A DNA stretch of 64,000 nt from Bhargavaea ginsengi (GTDB taxonomy: Bacteria; Bacillota; Bacilli; Bacillales_A; Planococcaceae): contig NZ_FNZF01000001.1 of NCBI RefSeq assembly GCF_900109165.1, positions 611,376-675,375 of the forward strand. The letters are read 5' to 3'. Below the pieces are notes generated by a model. It was not told the origin of the DNA, ran no database searches, and saw only the letters and a program-made list of their open reading frames with translations. Position 1 is the first letter of the stretch; every line of letters starts with the position of its first letter. Positions 1 to 8,669 of this stretch are shown piece after piece. A program made the translations under genes and the position numbers.

Positions 1-1036
1 CGGCCTTCCCGGTGAGGAAAAGCCGGCACCGGAAACAAATAAGGCACCTGAAGTCTCCTCCCCTATTGAAGACCGGAGCGTGACTGAAGGAGAGACAGTC
101 ACCATCGACCTCAACGGACATTTTGCAGATCCTGACGGCGACCCTCTCACCTATTCGGCAACAAAGGGAACGCTCTCCGGAAGCACTCTGTCGCTTGATC
201 TTGAAGCCGGCACTCACCTTGTTGCGGTGACGGCAACAGATGGCAAGAAAAGCGCAACTGCCCGCTTCAGCGTGACAGTCGAAGAGGCTGAGCAGCCTGT
301 TATCCCGGAGGAGCCGGTTAATCCTGACGGTTATTACAACGGAACCGAAGGCCTGGAAGGCGAAGCCCTGAAAGCAGCCCTCCATGACATCATCTCTGAG
401 CAGGAAGTGCTGACCTATAAACAGGTCTGGGATGCACTACGCCTGACGGATGAGGATCCGGACAACCCTGACAACGTCATCCTGTTCTACTCACAACAGT
501 CCCGCTCCAAGGACCGTAACGGCGGACAGGTCGGTGACTGGAACCGCGAGCACGTCTGGGCCAAGTCCCATGGCGACTTCGGCACATCGATGGGACCCGG
601 CACGGACATCCATCACCTCCGACCGACAGACGTCCAAGTAAACAGCTCTCGCAGCAACCTTGACTTCGACTACGGCGGCAACCCGGTCAACAACTGCAGC
701 GGATGCCTGCGCGACGGCGATTCCTTCGAAGCGCCGGATGAAGTCAAAGGCGACGTTGCCCGGATGCTCTTCTACATGGCAACCCGCTATGAGGAAGGCG
801 ACCGTGTGGATCTCGAACTCAACGAGCGGGTAAACAACGGCAGTGCCCCGTACCACGGCAAACTGTCCGTCCTGCTGGAATGGCATGAGATGGACCCGGT
901 CAGCGAATATGAGCAGAACAGGAATGATGTCATCTTCGAGATCCAGGGCAACCGCAACCCGTTCATCGACAACCCGGAATGGGCGGAGTCGATCTTCGGC
1001 AACGGTGCGGAAAACCAAGCAGATCCAGCAGCATAA
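1..1036 (+). CDS. Secreted endonuclease I family nuclease with Ig/cadherin-like domain (5' end outside window)
   Basis: The frame is open from base 2, so the gene begins upstream; a GTG at 80 is internal. The N-terminal part shows a Pro/Glu-rich linker and then a cadherin/Ig-like repeat (DPDGDPLTYSATKG, TVTATDGK-like end). The C-terminal part is an endonuclease I (EndA/Bsn) domain with the beta-beta-alpha metal motif: WNREHVWAKS followed by DIHHLRP, and a late NPFIDNPEWA. This family degrades DNA or RNA outside the cell using Mg2+. A secretion signal is expected upstream but not visible. Function is well supported, the substrate (DNA or RNA) is not. Confidence 0.9.
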   Translation, partial: GLPGEEKPAPETNKAPEVSSPIEDRSVTEGETVTIDLNGHFADPDGDPLTYSATKGTLSGSTLSLDLEAGTHLVAVTATDGKKSATARFSVTVEEAEQPVIPEEPVNPDGYYNGTEGLEGEALKAALHDIISEQEVLTYKQVWDALRLTDEDPDNPDNVILFYSQQSRSKDRNGGQVGDWNREHVWAKSHGDFGTSMGPGTDIHHLRPTDVQVNSSRSNLDFDYGGNPVNNCSGCLRDGDSFEAPDEVKGDVARMLFYMATRYEEGDRVDLELNERVNNGSAPYHGKLSVLLEWHEMDPVSEYEQNRNDVIFEIQGNRNPFIDNPEWAESIFGNGAENQADPAA

Positions 1037-1046
1037 AAATCTCAAA

Positions 1047-1075
1047 AGAAGGCCCGGCATTGAGCCGGGCCTTCT
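1047..1075 (+). terminator. Rho-independent terminator of the nuclease gene
   Basis: A perfect 12-bp stem (AGAAGGCCCGGC, loop ATTGA, complement) lies 10 bases after the nuclease stop codon. A-rich 5' flank and TT-rich 3' flank suggest it can work in both directions. Confidence 0.85.
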
Positions 1076-1081
1076 TAATTA

Positions 1082-1121
1082 AAAACAGGGAGGCCGACTT
1101 CAGCCGGCGCCTCCCTGTTTT
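1082..1121 (-). terminator. Terminator of the YkvI-type gene
   Basis: A 13-bp stem (AAAACAGGGAGGC and its complement) encloses an imperfect inner stem. It lies just after the stop codon of the minus-strand gene, whose transcript would end in a run of U from the A-rich left arm. Confidence 0.75.
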
Positions 1122-1138
1122 CGTATGATGATGGAACC

Positions 1139-2215
1139 TTATGATACTGTTTCGCTGCTGACCCTTGCCCCACCGGCAACTTTTCGTACCCAGTAGATGA
1201 CGACTGCGGCGATGAGAACAAGACCAAGATAACCGGTGATCGGATAAAGCGTTCCGACCAGGCTGACAAACCCGACAAAGCTGAGGGCAAAGCCTCCGAT
1301 TCCGAACAGAACAACCAGGACTTTGAATCGCTTTGTACCGGCCTCCGAAACCCGTGCAGTAAAGGAATACAGCATACCAACAGCCGTATTGTAGATCATG
1401 CAGAGCAACACAACTGCCATAATATTTGCAAGAACCGGCGAGATTTCAGCTGCAAGCGCCAATGTCGGCATTGCTGCACCGCTAACTGCATCCAGTTTGG
1501 TCAGCATGGCGAGGTTGACGAGCAGAATCAGGACACCCAATAGTCCTCCGCCGATTGCGCCTCCGATCGCTGCCGTCTTGCGGTCTTTGACCGTTCCGCC
1601 CATGACCGCCAGCATCGAAGCACTGCACGCGATGTTAAACGAAACATACAGGAATGCGCTCAGCAGCCAGTGAGGAGCTGCCGCATCCTGTTCCTGGGCA
1701 AGACGCGCAATCTCCGCACTCGAGATATCAGCCGTTAATACTGAATAGCCTGCCAGGAGGATGATTAGGGCCACCAGGAACGGCGTGATGGCACCGATCA
1801 CCGTAATGATTTTCTGGACGTTCATCAGAACGGTCACCATGGTGGCCACGACCATGAACATACTGCCGACAACGGCAGGAATTCCGAACTGCTCTTCAAA
1901 AAGCGACCCTGCTCCGGCATACATGATAACGGCAACACCGAACAGGAAGAATGTAATGACTGCATCCACGAACATCCCGATCGGCTTCCCGCAGATTTTA
2001 TAAATAATTTCTTTATGAGACTTCGACTTTAATGAACTTCCGATACTGGCCAAGTTCATCCCTATAAAAGCAAACACTGCCATGGCGGCGATTCCGCCGG
2101 CAATCCCCCATAATCCGAAACTCGTGAAAAACTGCAGAATTTCCTGTCCCGAGGCGAATCCTGCCCCGACAACCACCCCTGCAAACGCAGCCCCTAACCG
2201 GATACTTTCTTTCAA
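1139..2215 (-). CDS. YkvI family membrane protein (putative transporter)
   Basis: About 358 residues and roughly ten hydrophobic segments. It opens LKESIRLGAAFAGVVVGAGFASGQE, typical of the YkvI family, which is distantly related to amino acid/branched-chain transporters of the LeuT-like fold; the substrate is unknown. I chose the TTG at 2215 because a GGAGG motif lies 8 bases upstream and family homology begins there. The longer in-frame extension to 2311 has no ribosome site and is basic and non-hydrophobic. It is a single gene with its own promoter and terminator. Confidence 0.85.
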   Translation of the reverse strand: MKESIRLGAAFAGVVVGAGFASGQEILQFFTSFGLWGIAGGIAAMAVFAFIGMNLASIGSSLKSKSHKEIIYKICGKPIGMFVDAVITFFLFGVAVIMYAGAGSLFEEQFGIPAVVGSMFMVVATMVTVLMNVQKIITVIGAITPFLVALIILLAGYSVLTADISSAEIARLAQEQDAAAPHWLLSAFLYVSFNIACSASMLAVMGGTVKDRKTAAIGGAIGGGLLGVLILLVNLAMLTKLDAVSGAAMPTLALAAEISPVLANIMAVVLLCMIYNTAVGMLYSFTARVSEAGTKRFKVLVVLFGIGGFALSFVGFVSLVGTLYPITGYLGLVLIAAVVIYWVRKVAGGARVSSETVS

Positions 2216-2325
2216 CTTCCATCCCCTCCGTTTTCGGGAAGGTTCAACTGCCGCAGCAACAACCCGTTCCCAGATGTGTGTCTCTGTTGAGAATTCTTTG
2301 GTCGAAACCACAAGTAAGCGATTTC

Positions 2326-2355
2326 AATATACCTTCTACGATAACTCGAATCCAA
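2326..2355 (-). promoter_or_regulatory. Candidate SigA promoter for the YkvI-type gene
   Basis: On the minus strand TTGGAT (2355-2350) and TATATT (2331-2326) are separated by 18 bp, about 110 bases before the TTG start. The rest of 2216-2447 holds no gene that I can support. Confidence 0.45.
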
Positions 2356-2447
2356 GTTTAATTCAAGCAAGATTTAAAGAATTCTGTCGAATGACTTCTT
2401 GGATTGCGGTGATTTCACGACCAGAATATTCCGTCATCGGGAGGTTG

Positions 2448-2473
2448 AAAAAAAGCGGTGCCCGAGAGCACCG
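2448..2473 (-). terminator. Terminator of the racemase operon
   Basis: Minus-strand hairpin CGGTGC, 6-base loop, GCACCG, followed by a run of seven U. It lies 15 bases after the end of the racemase gene. Confidence 0.9.
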
Positions 2474-2488
2474 TTCCTCTATTTACGC

Positions 2489-3619
2489 TCACCGATTTGG
2501 CTGTGCATTCTCCGTCCGGAACACTTCTTCCCCGACCATATACTTCTTTATTTTTTCAAGATCCGGCTCATAGCCGATACCGTATCCGGAAGGGACGGTG
2601 ATCTCTCCATCCACGGCAACGACTTCCGGTGTGATGATGTCTTCTTCCCAGTACCGGTCAGATCCTGCCGTGTCCCCCGGAAGCGTGAAGCCCGGAAGAG
2701 TAGTCAGGGCGACATTGTGAGCACGGCCGATGCCCGCTTCCAGCATCCCTCCGCACCAGAGTGCGATGCCTTTTCCGACACAATAATCATGGATCTTCCT
2801 GGCTTCCGTCAATCCTCCGACGCGACCGATTTTCACATTGATGATCCTGCAGCTGCCGAGTTCGACCGCCTTGCGCGCATCCTCGAGAGAATGGATGCTT
2901 TCATCCAGGCAGACCGGCGTTTCGAGTTCTTCCTGCAGTTTCGCGTGATCGATGATGTCGTCATGCGCAAGCGGCTGCTCAACCATCATGAGATCGAAGT
3001 CATCCAGCATCTTCAGCAGCTCGATATCTTCAAGGGTGTAGGCGGAGTTGGCATCCGCCATGAGCGGCACGTCCGGGAATGCTTCCCGGACCGCACGGAT
3101 GATTTCGATATCGGTGCCCGGCTTGATCTTCATCTTGATGCGCTTGTAGCCCTGTTCGATAAAGCCGCGGACCGTCTCGACCATCTGCTCCTTGCTGTCC
3201 TGGATTCCGATCGAGATACCGACGTCAATCTTCTCCTTCTTCCCTCCGAGCGCTTCCGCTAGTGTCTGCTTGTTCCGTTTTGCATACAGGTCCCAGACAG
3301 CCCCCTCGATGGCCGCCTTTGCCATATTGTTCCGGCGGATTGGCGCGAAGAGTTCATTTACCTCGTCGGGATGATTGATTTCTTTCTCAAGCAAAAGCGG
3401 CACGAGGATGTCACGGATCACATGAGCGTTTGTCTCCACTGTCTCTTCTGCATACCATGGGTAGGTAAACGCGACCGACTCCCCCCAGCCGGAATTCCCT
3501 TCCTCATCAATCGCCTCGAGCAGGAGGAACGGCTTGTCCTGCATCGTCCCGAAACTGGTTGTAAACGGATGTTTCATGCGCATCTCCATGCGGCGCATAC
3601 GGATCTCTTTGATGATCAA
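2489..3619 (-). CDS. menC: N-succinylamino acid racemase / o-succinylbenzoate synthase (enolase superfamily)
   Basis: 376 residues, usual length for the MenC/NSAR family. The enolase-superfamily barrel residues are all present: K162/K164 (IKMKIK), metal ligands D189 (DANSAY), E214 (VEQP) and D239 (LDES), and the second base K263 (NVKIGR). The same spacing is found in the Amycolatopsis and Geobacillus N-succinylamino acid racemases. Neighbours are a GNAT enzyme and an RpiR regulator rather than menaquinone genes. I therefore infer that racemisation of N-succinyl amino acids is the main role; OSBS activity cannot be excluded. The start is TTG with GGGAG upstream, 24 bases after the GNAT stop. 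Confidence 0.9.
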   Translation of the reverse strand: MIIKEIRMRRMEMRMKHPFTTSFGTMQDKPFLLLEAIDEEGNSGWGESVAFTYPWYAEETVETNAHVIRDILVPLLLEKEINHPDEVNELFAPIRRNNMAKAAIEGAVWDLYAKRNKQTLAEALGGKKEKIDVGISIGIQDSKEQMVETVRGFIEQGYKRIKMKIKPGTDIEIIRAVREAFPDVPLMADANSAYTLEDIELLKMLDDFDLMMVEQPLAHDDIIDHAKLQEELETPVCLDESIHSLEDARKAVELGSCRIINVKIGRVGGLTEARKIHDYCVGKGIALWCGGMLEAGIGRAHNVALTTLPGFTLPGDTAGSDRYWEEDIITPEVVAVDGEITVPSGYGIGYEPDLEKIKKYMVGEEVFRTENAQPNR

Positions 3620-3643
3620 TTATCCCATCTCCCTTTTCGTGAA

Positions 3644-4444
3644 TTAAAGCGGCACATGCTCATTTCTGATCAGTACATATTCATTTAAGCGTCCGTCTTT
3701 TCTCCGGACGTCCGCGAGCATATATCCCTTGCTGAACGCTTCCGTGAAAATCTGCCTCGTCTTTAAGCGCCAGTCGATGGCGAGCGTCATGTCTTCCTTG
3801 CGCATTGCCTGGAAATCGGCCGGGACCGGAACGATGAACGCCTCAGCTTCCGGCACCTTCCCCGGGTGATCCAGTACCGGCTGGCCAGACTTGCCTGTCG
3901 ATACTGTATACGGGCTGGCCTCATCAAGCTCCGGTTGGCGTAATCCGCCGGTCACACGGGGGCTGTCGATCCACCAGTCCAGCCGGAAACGGTCCGTCGG
4001 AAGCCCTGCGTTCAGCGGATCCTTCATTTCGCCGTAGCAGTCCTCCCAGTACGTGCCGACCACGCCACCGAGCTTCCGGATGTTCAGATAAGCATTGCGG
4101 CTTTCCAACGGATCGAATGTCCATTGGATAAGGTCATAGCCGATCTCTTTCGCCAGTTCCGCCTGATGCCGTTTCATGGCCGCACCGAGGCCCGAATGCC
4201 GGTATTCCGGAAGGAGCGCCAGCATATGCGAGCACAGGTACGGCCTTTTTCCGTCGAAGCCCGCAAAACTATATTGGAAACCGACTGCCCGGTCCCCGAT
4301 AAAGGCGCCGATCAACAGGCCGCCGTTTTTCATGGCGGTCAGGAACTGCTGCGGTGGTGTGGCACTTCCCCAAACGGCCCGCTCCAGTTCCGTCGCCTGG
4401 TGGGTTTCCCCTTTTTCAAATGACCGGATCACCGGCTGTTCCAT
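3644..4444 (-). CDS. GNAT family acyltransferase (COG3375-like), racemase operon
   Basis: 266 residues. The N-terminal half is a GNAT fold with the acyl-CoA pyrophosphate loop seen as LLPEYRHSGLGAAMKRHQ (about residues 78-95); the C-terminal half is specific to this family (TDRFRLDWW motif). In Geobacillus a related acyltransferase succinylates D-amino acids ahead of the racemase, and the same order of genes here suggests this role. ATG at 4444 was chosen (GGGGAG eight bases upstream) over a GTG at 4453 that overlaps the ribosome site. Substrate is inferred from context only. Confidence 0.85.
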   Translation of the reverse strand: MEQPVIRSFEKGETHQATELERAVWGSATPPQQFLTAMKNGGLLIGAFIGDRAVGFQYSFAGFDGKRPYLCSHMLALLPEYRHSGLGAAMKRHQAELAKEIGYDLIQWTFDPLESRNAYLNIRKLGGVVGTYWEDCYGEMKDPLNAGLPTDRFRLDWWIDSPRVTGGLRQPELDEASPYTVSTGKSGQPVLDHPGKVPEAEAFIVPVPADFQAMRKEDMTLAIDWRLKTRQIFTEAFSKGYMLADVRRKDGRLNEYVLIRNEHVPL

Positions 4445-4464
4445 ACTTTTCACTCCCCGGCGTA

Positions 4465-5313
4465 TCAGATGCCCTCTACATAATAAAATCCGTTATCAAT
4501 CGCCCGTGCCGCTTCCTGACGTTTTTTTACCGTTGCCGGATCCTTTACGCATAGCGCAGCGACAAGTGAATTTAAGAATGAAAAAAGTGGTGCTGCTTTG
4601 TCAACCGTGTTCGAACCCGACTCCATGGAAAACAATACGTCGCAGCAGCCAGAGACCGGCGCCGAAAGGGAATCGCTGATGCCGATCACAAAGGCCCCCC
4701 TCTTTTTTGCCAGATCCGCAATTTCCAGTGTTTCTTTCAGATAACGATGGAAGCTGAAAACGATCACAACGGAGCTGCTGTCCATTTTCACCATTGCCAA
4801 GGCCGGATCCTCAGCCTGCGGATGCATGACATCGACACCGTCCCGTACAAATCTCAGCATAAGTGACAGCCAGGCGGCAGCCGGATAGGAAGCCCGCAGG
4901 CCGAGCACCGACACATTTCCGGCTGTAAGGATCTCCCGCACGGCCCGGTCGAACTGAACCGGGTCAATATTTCTGGCCGTCTCGGCGATCGCGCGCTGGT
5001 CACGTTCCATGACCTTCTCAAAAATCCGGCTGTCCTCACCGATTGTCAGCTTGTCGTCCTGGTAATCCGTGAAGCTGCTTTCCGGTGTATAAAGTTCCTC
5101 ACGGATCGCCTTCTGCAGCGCCGGATAGCCGGTAAACCCCATGTTATAGCTGAATCGGATGACTGTCGACTCGCTCGTGCCGGTACGCTCCCCGAGCTCG
5201 GAGCCTGAGCATACCGCGACATCATGCGGGCGCTCCATCACATACTCTGCTACTTTCCGCTGCCCCCGCGGAAGCTTCAGGATTTCCCGGTGGACCAATC
5301 CTTTCAACATCAT
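4465..5313 (-). CDS. RpiR/MurR family transcriptional regulator
   Basis: 282 residues: an N-terminal HTH of the RpiR type (QRKVAEYVMERP, then ELGERTGTSESTVIRFSYNMG) and a C-terminal SIS sugar-isomerase domain (VLGLRASYPAAAW; VIVFSFHRYLKET; GISDSLSAPV). SIS domains usually bind phosphosugars, but in this operon the effector may be an amino acid derivative; that is open. It is the first gene of the operon, 20 bases before the GNAT gene, so it probably autoregulates. Start ATG at 5313 has GGGG upstream; an earlier in-frame ATG at 5349 lacks a good site. Confidence 0.88.
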   Translation of the reverse strand: MMLKGLVHREILKLPRGQRKVAEYVMERPHDVAVCSGSELGERTGTSESTVIRFSYNMGFTGYPALQKAIREELYTPESSFTDYQDDKLTIGEDSRIFEKVMERDQRAIAETARNIDPVQFDRAVREILTAGNVSVLGLRASYPAAAWLSLMLRFVRDGVDVMHPQAEDPALAMVKMDSSSVVIVFSFHRYLKETLEIADLAKKRGAFVIGISDSLSAPVSGCCDVLFSMESGSNTVDKAAPLFSFLNSLVAALCVKDPATVKKRQEAARAIDNGFYYVEGI

Positions 5314-5417
5314 CCCGCACACCCCATTCGACTGTATGTAGTGACCCAAACATCAAGAAGCCCTAAAACGGGCAGGACAACATTGATCCGGGCCTGCAAA
5401 ATAGGCGCCGGCTATCT

Positions 5418-5466
5418 TTGAAGGAATTCCTGCATAAGTTTTCCATTAATGAAGGGAATCCTTCAA
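5418..5466. promoter_or_regulatory. Interrupted inverted repeat upstream of the RpiR operon (candidate operator)
   Basis: Two 13-base arms (TTGAAGGAATTCC at 5418 and GGGAATCCTTCAA at 5454) match as an inverted repeat at 11 of 13 positions with 23 bases between them. A third related half-site (TTTCCTTCA) occurs near 5525. The position about 105-150 bases before the regulator start fits an RpiR binding site. The remaining AT-rich sequence of 5314-5570 holds no gene. Confidence 0.4.
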
Positions 5467-5570
5467 TATTATTTTTACACTATCATGATTGGGAGAGAGG
5501 TGCAATATATTTCTGAATATTATCTTTCCTTCATGGTGATAGAGGGTTGAGTCGGGTTTTAATGTAAAAA

Positions 5571-5606
5571 AGACAGGCTTTACAGTGTTGGCTGCAAAGT
5601 CTGTCT
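5571..5606 (-). terminator. Terminator of the ferredoxin-NADP reductase gene
   Basis: Minus-strand hairpin of 15-base arms (AGACAGACTTTGCAG against CTGTAAAGCCTGTCT, one mismatch) followed by TTTTTT, 37 bases after the gene. Confidence 0.85.
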
Positions 5607-5643
5607 GGTCGGGTGAAGTATTGGACTGTGTACTTTTACAAAA

Positions 5644-6702
5644 TCAACCTCCGGATTTCACTTCCTCCGCAATCTGCCTGATGAGCGAACGGTTCCTTTC
5701 CTTGAAGCGGTCATTGTGGGAAGAAACCATTCCCCGGTCGTGTGCCTCCGGTTCGATATATGTTTTTGCCCGGTTCACAGCATTGACCGCATCCTGGAAG
5801 GCGCCGACAAGGAGATTCACCTTTCCGGTATAGGAAAGGCAGTCACCGGCGGCAAAAATTCCCGGGACAGTGGTGGATGCATCTGCCCCACCTTCGAAAA
5901 AGTGGCTGTCTTTGCGCAATGGTTCCGGTTCAAATGCCAGCTCGGAATCACGCTCATAACCGTGGCTGACGACGACATCATCCACTTCCACACGGGTAAG
6001 CGCTCCGGATTCCGTATCCATCAGTTCCACCAGTTCAATCCGGGTTTTCGCTGCATCTGATAGTAGCCGGTGGATCGTCACATTTAGCATGATGTCGGTG
6101 CCGTTGCTCCTGACCTTCTCCACCTGCGCCTCGTGAGCACAGAAATTGTCCCTGCGGTGGACGAGAATCACTTTCGCCGCGATGCCGGACAGCTCGTCCG
6201 CCCAGTCGACCGCCGCATCTCCACCGCCCGAGATCAACACTGTCTTGCCGGTGAATGCTGCAAGCGAAGGCATTGTGTAATGAAGATTGTCCATCTCCGC
6301 AACGTCAGCTCCCTGCAGCCGGAGTTTCTGGGGCGTGACGATGCCGCCTCCGTTCGCCATGATGATGGCCTTTGACAGATGAATCCTGCCGCGATGGTCT
6401 TGGGCCTCAAACAGGCCCTGTCCATTTTTCCGGATAGCAGCGATCTTCGTCCCCGTCAGCACTTCCGGGCCGAACGTCTTCCCCTGTTCGATCAGCTGCC
6501 TCCGGAATGTCTCCCCCTGCAGCGGCGGCTGGCCGCCCGCATCCCAGATCATCTTTTCCCGGAACAGGCACACTTTCCCGCCCAGTTCTTCCCTCGCTTC
6601 GATGAGCCGCGCGTCCATGCCGCGGAGCCCGCTGTAAAACGCGGAGTACAGCCCGGCCGGTCCCCCGCCGATAATCGTCACATCCCGGATTGGTTCTGCC
6701 AT
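5644..6702 (-). CDS. Thioredoxin-reductase-like ferredoxin--NADP(+) reductase (YumC/YcgT type)
   Basis: 352 residues with an FAD site GGGPAGLYSAFYSG at the N-terminus, an NAD(P) site ISGGGDAAVDWA near residue 160, and the late FAD motif FAAGDC. The redox-active CxxC of true thioredoxin reductases is absent, which places it with the bacillal ferredoxin/flavodoxin reductases. The gene is divergent from the siderophore operon and shares its Fur-box region. A role in supplying reductant for iron release is plausible. GGAGG lies eight bases before the ATG. Confidence 0.9.
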   Translation of the reverse strand: MAEPIRDVTIIGGGPAGLYSAFYSGLRGMDARLIEAREELGGKVCLFREKMIWDAGGQPPLQGETFRRQLIEQGKTFGPEVLTGTKIAAIRKNGQGLFEAQDHRGRIHLSKAIIMANGGGIVTPQKLRLQGADVAEMDNLHYTMPSLAAFTGKTVLISGGGDAAVDWADELSGIAAKVILVHRRDNFCAHEAQVEKVRSNGTDIMLNVTIHRLLSDAAKTRIELVELMDTESGALTRVEVDDVVVSHGYERDSELAFEPEPLRKDSHFFEGGADASTTVPGIFAAGDCLSYTGKVNLLVGAFQDAVNAVNRAKTYIEPEAHDRGMVSSHNDRFKERNRSLIRQIAEEVKSGG

Positions 6703-6736
6703 GTCGATTTCCTCCCTCTCCTGCTTCAGAAAACAG

Positions 6737-6765
6737 TTGACACCTTCATCGTTAGTCTATATCAT
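6737..6765 (+). promoter_or_regulatory. SigA-type promoter of the siderophore operon
   Basis: Consensus -35 TTGACA (6737-6742), 17-bp spacer, -10 TATCAT (6760-6765), about 85 bases before the ATPase gene. The Fur boxes begin eight bases after the -10, so Fur binding would cover the transcription start. Confidence 0.8.
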
Positions 6766-6772
6766 CTGAAAT

Positions 6773-6803
6773 TGAAAATCATTCTCATTGATAATCATTT
6801 TCA
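6773..6803. promoter_or_regulatory. Two tandem Fur boxes
   Basis: TGAAAATCATTCTCA (6773-6787) and TGATAATCATTTTCA (6789-6803) match the 15-base 7-1-7 Fur consensus TGATAATNATTATCA at all but two and all but one position. They are 16 bp apart, between the divergent reductase and siderophore uptake genes. This implies iron repression of the operon and possibly of the reductase. Confidence 0.9.
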
Positions 6804-6848
6804 TCGAGAATAACATGTTCCACTTCAAAAAGAAAGGAGAAACCCAAT

Positions 6849-7631
6849 ATGCAACTGCTCGCCGAACAGATCCGGGTCGGCTACGGAGATACCCCCATTG
6901 TCCATGGGATGGATATCTCGTTTCCCCAGGGAAAGATCACGACCATCATCGGGTCAAACGGATGCGGGAAATCAACGCTACTGAAAGCGATCACCCGCAT
7001 CATCCCCCATCAGGGCGGTGCCGTCCTGCTTGACGGCGCCAACATCCGGTCGATGGATACAAAAGCACTGGCGAGGGAAATGGCCATCCTTCCCCAGACG
7101 CAGGACAGCGCCAACGGCCTCCTGGTAGGAGAACTCGTCGCCTACGGCCGCTTCCCTTACCAGAAGGGATTTGGACGGCTGAGCGTCGAAGACCGCCGCA
7201 TGGTCGACTGGGCGCTGGAGGCGACCCGCATGGACGAATTCCGTAACCGGCCGGTGGATGCCCTGTCCGGCGGGCAGCGGCAGCGGGCCTGGATCGCGAT
7301 GGCCCTTGCACAGGACACCGGGATCATTTTCCTGGATGAACCGACCACCTACCTGGACATGGCTCATCAGCTCGAAGTCCTGGAACTTCTCCGGAAGCTG
7401 AACCGGGAAGAAGGCCGGACGATCGTCATGGTGCTTCATGACCTCAACCAGGCCGCTCGTTTCTCCGATCATCTCATCGCCCTTTCGTCGGGACGCCTCA
7501 TCAAGAGCGGACCGCCGGAAGAAGTGCTCGTCCCTGACGTGCTGAAAGACGTGTTCCGCATTGATGCGGTCATCGGAAAGGACCCGAGGACCGGGACCCC
7601 CTTCTGCATGACCTATGATCTGATCAAATAA
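6849..7631 (+). CDS. Iron-siderophore ABC transporter, ATP-binding protein (FecE/FhuC type)
   Basis: 260 residues. Walker A GSNGCGKST (35-43), Q-loop LPQ, signature LSGGQRQR, Walker B IIFLDEP and H-loop VLHD are all intact, so it should be an active ATPase. First gene of the Fur-controlled operon, followed by binding protein and two permeases. It energises uptake of a ferric siderophore across the membrane; which siderophore cannot be told. AAAGGAG precedes the ATG. Confidence 0.95.
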   Translation: MQLLAEQIRVGYGDTPIVHGMDISFPQGKITTIIGSNGCGKSTLLKAITRIIPHQGGAVLLDGANIRSMDTKALAREMAILPQTQDSANGLLVGELVAYGRFPYQKGFGRLSVEDRRMVDWALEATRMDEFRNRPVDALSGGQRQRAWIAMALAQDTGIIFLDEPTTYLDMAHQLEVLELLRKLNREEGRTIVMVLHDLNQAARFSDHLIALSSGRLIKSGPPEEVLVPDVLKDVFRIDAVIGKDPRTGTPFCMTYDLIK

Positions 7632-7657
7632 ATGACCTTATCCAAAGGAGAATCCAT

Positions 7658-8587
7658 ATGAACAAGAAACTGCTCCTGATCCTTACCCTGCTCATGACTC
7701 TTACACTTGCCGCATGCGCGTCCGGCTCCGCCGATGACAGCAAGGGAGAATCAGAAGACAATGCTTCCTCTGACACCATCGTCTACGAATCCGAAACCGG
7801 GCCTGTCGAAGTGCCTGCAGATCCTCAGCGTGTTGTTGTGCTGTCTTCCTACGCGGGTGACCTGATCAAACTGGATGTGCCGATTGTCGGCGTAGACTCC
7901 TGGTCCGCCGCCAACCCGAGCTTTGACGAAGCGCTGAAAGACGCCGAAGTCGTCTCCAATGAAGACATCGAGAAAATCATCGAACTTGAGCCGGATCTCA
8001 TCATCGGCCTGAACAACATCCAGAACGCAGAAAAGCTGGAGAAAATCGCGCCGACCGTCCTCTTTACCTACGGCAAGAATGACTACCTCCAGCAGCACAT
8101 CGAAATCGCCAAAGTCGTCAACAAAGAAAAGGAAGCCACCGAGTGGGTGGAAGACTTCAAGAAGCGCGCCGAGGACCTTGGCACGCGCATCAAGGAAAAG
8201 ATCGGCGAAGACGCCACAGTCACCGTCGCGGAAAACTTTGAGAAGCAGCTGTACCTGTTCGGCGACAACTGGGGTCGCGGCACTGAAATCCTCTACCAGG
8301 CAATGGGGCTGAAGATGCCGAAGCAGGTCGAGGATGTCGCGCTTGAGCCGGGCTACTTCGCCATCTCGCAGGAAGTGCTCGGTGATTACACGGGCGATTA
8401 CCTCGTATTGAGCCTGACGGAAGAGCAGGACACCTCGTTCATGGATGCCGCCTGGTTCAAGGAAATTCCGGCTGTGAAAAACGGCAATCTGATCGTTGCA
8501 GATGCACGGACTGCCTACTTCAACGATGCCATGACACTTGATGACCAGCTGGACTTCTTTGAACAGGAATTTCTCGGAAACGAATAA
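7658..8587 (+). CDS. Iron-siderophore substrate-binding lipoprotein
   Basis: 309 residues. Signal peptide with lipobox LAAC (Cys20), then an acidic linker and a two-lobe periplasmic-binding fold of the siderophore/B12 class (VVVLSSYAGDLIKLDV, DLIIGLNN, VLFTYG). It should be tethered outside the membrane and hand ferric siderophore to the permeases. It lies 26 bases after the ATPase gene. The family is similar to FeuA/YfiY proteins of Bacillus; ligand not predictable from sequence alone. Confidence 0.93.
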   Translation: MNKKLLLILTLLMTLTLAACASGSADDSKGESEDNASSDTIVYESETGPVEVPADPQRVVVLSSYAGDLIKLDVPIVGVDSWSAANPSFDEALKDAEVVSNEDIEKIIELEPDLIIGLNNIQNAEKLEKIAPTVLFTYGKNDYLQQHIEIAKVVNKEKEATEWVEDFKKRAEDLGTRIKEKIGEDATVTVAENFEKQLYLFGDNWGRGTEILYQAMGLKMPKQVEDVALEPGYFAISQEVLGDYTGDYLVLSLTEEQDTSFMDAAWFKEIPAVKNGNLIVADARTAYFNDAMTLDDQLDFFEQEFLGNE

Positions 8588-8593
8588 CATCAG

Positions 8594-8641
8594 AAAAGCG
8601 GTCCATCCGGCCGGGTGAGGCCCGGTCTGCGGACCGCTTTT
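8594..8641 (+). terminator. Intra-operon hairpin after the binding-protein gene
   Basis: An 11-bp outer stem (AAAAGCGGTCC with GGACCGCTTTT) encloses a second GC-rich stem. It lies between the binding protein and the first permease. Partial termination here would give more binding protein than permease, as is common in such operons. Confidence 0.7.
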
Positions 8642-8669
8642 CCTTTGATTGAGGAAAGTGACTGACGAT

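Noticed and set aside
450-1082. Several ORFs of 60-190 codons overlapping the endonuclease gene on both strands
   Set aside because: They lie in other frames of a clear nuclease domain, have no ribosome sites and have Arg/Ser/Pro-rich shadow composition.
2216-2311. N-terminal extension of the YkvI-type protein
   Set aside because: Basic, non-hydrophobic and without ribosome site, while a TTG with GGAGG at correct distance starts exactly at the family's first residues.
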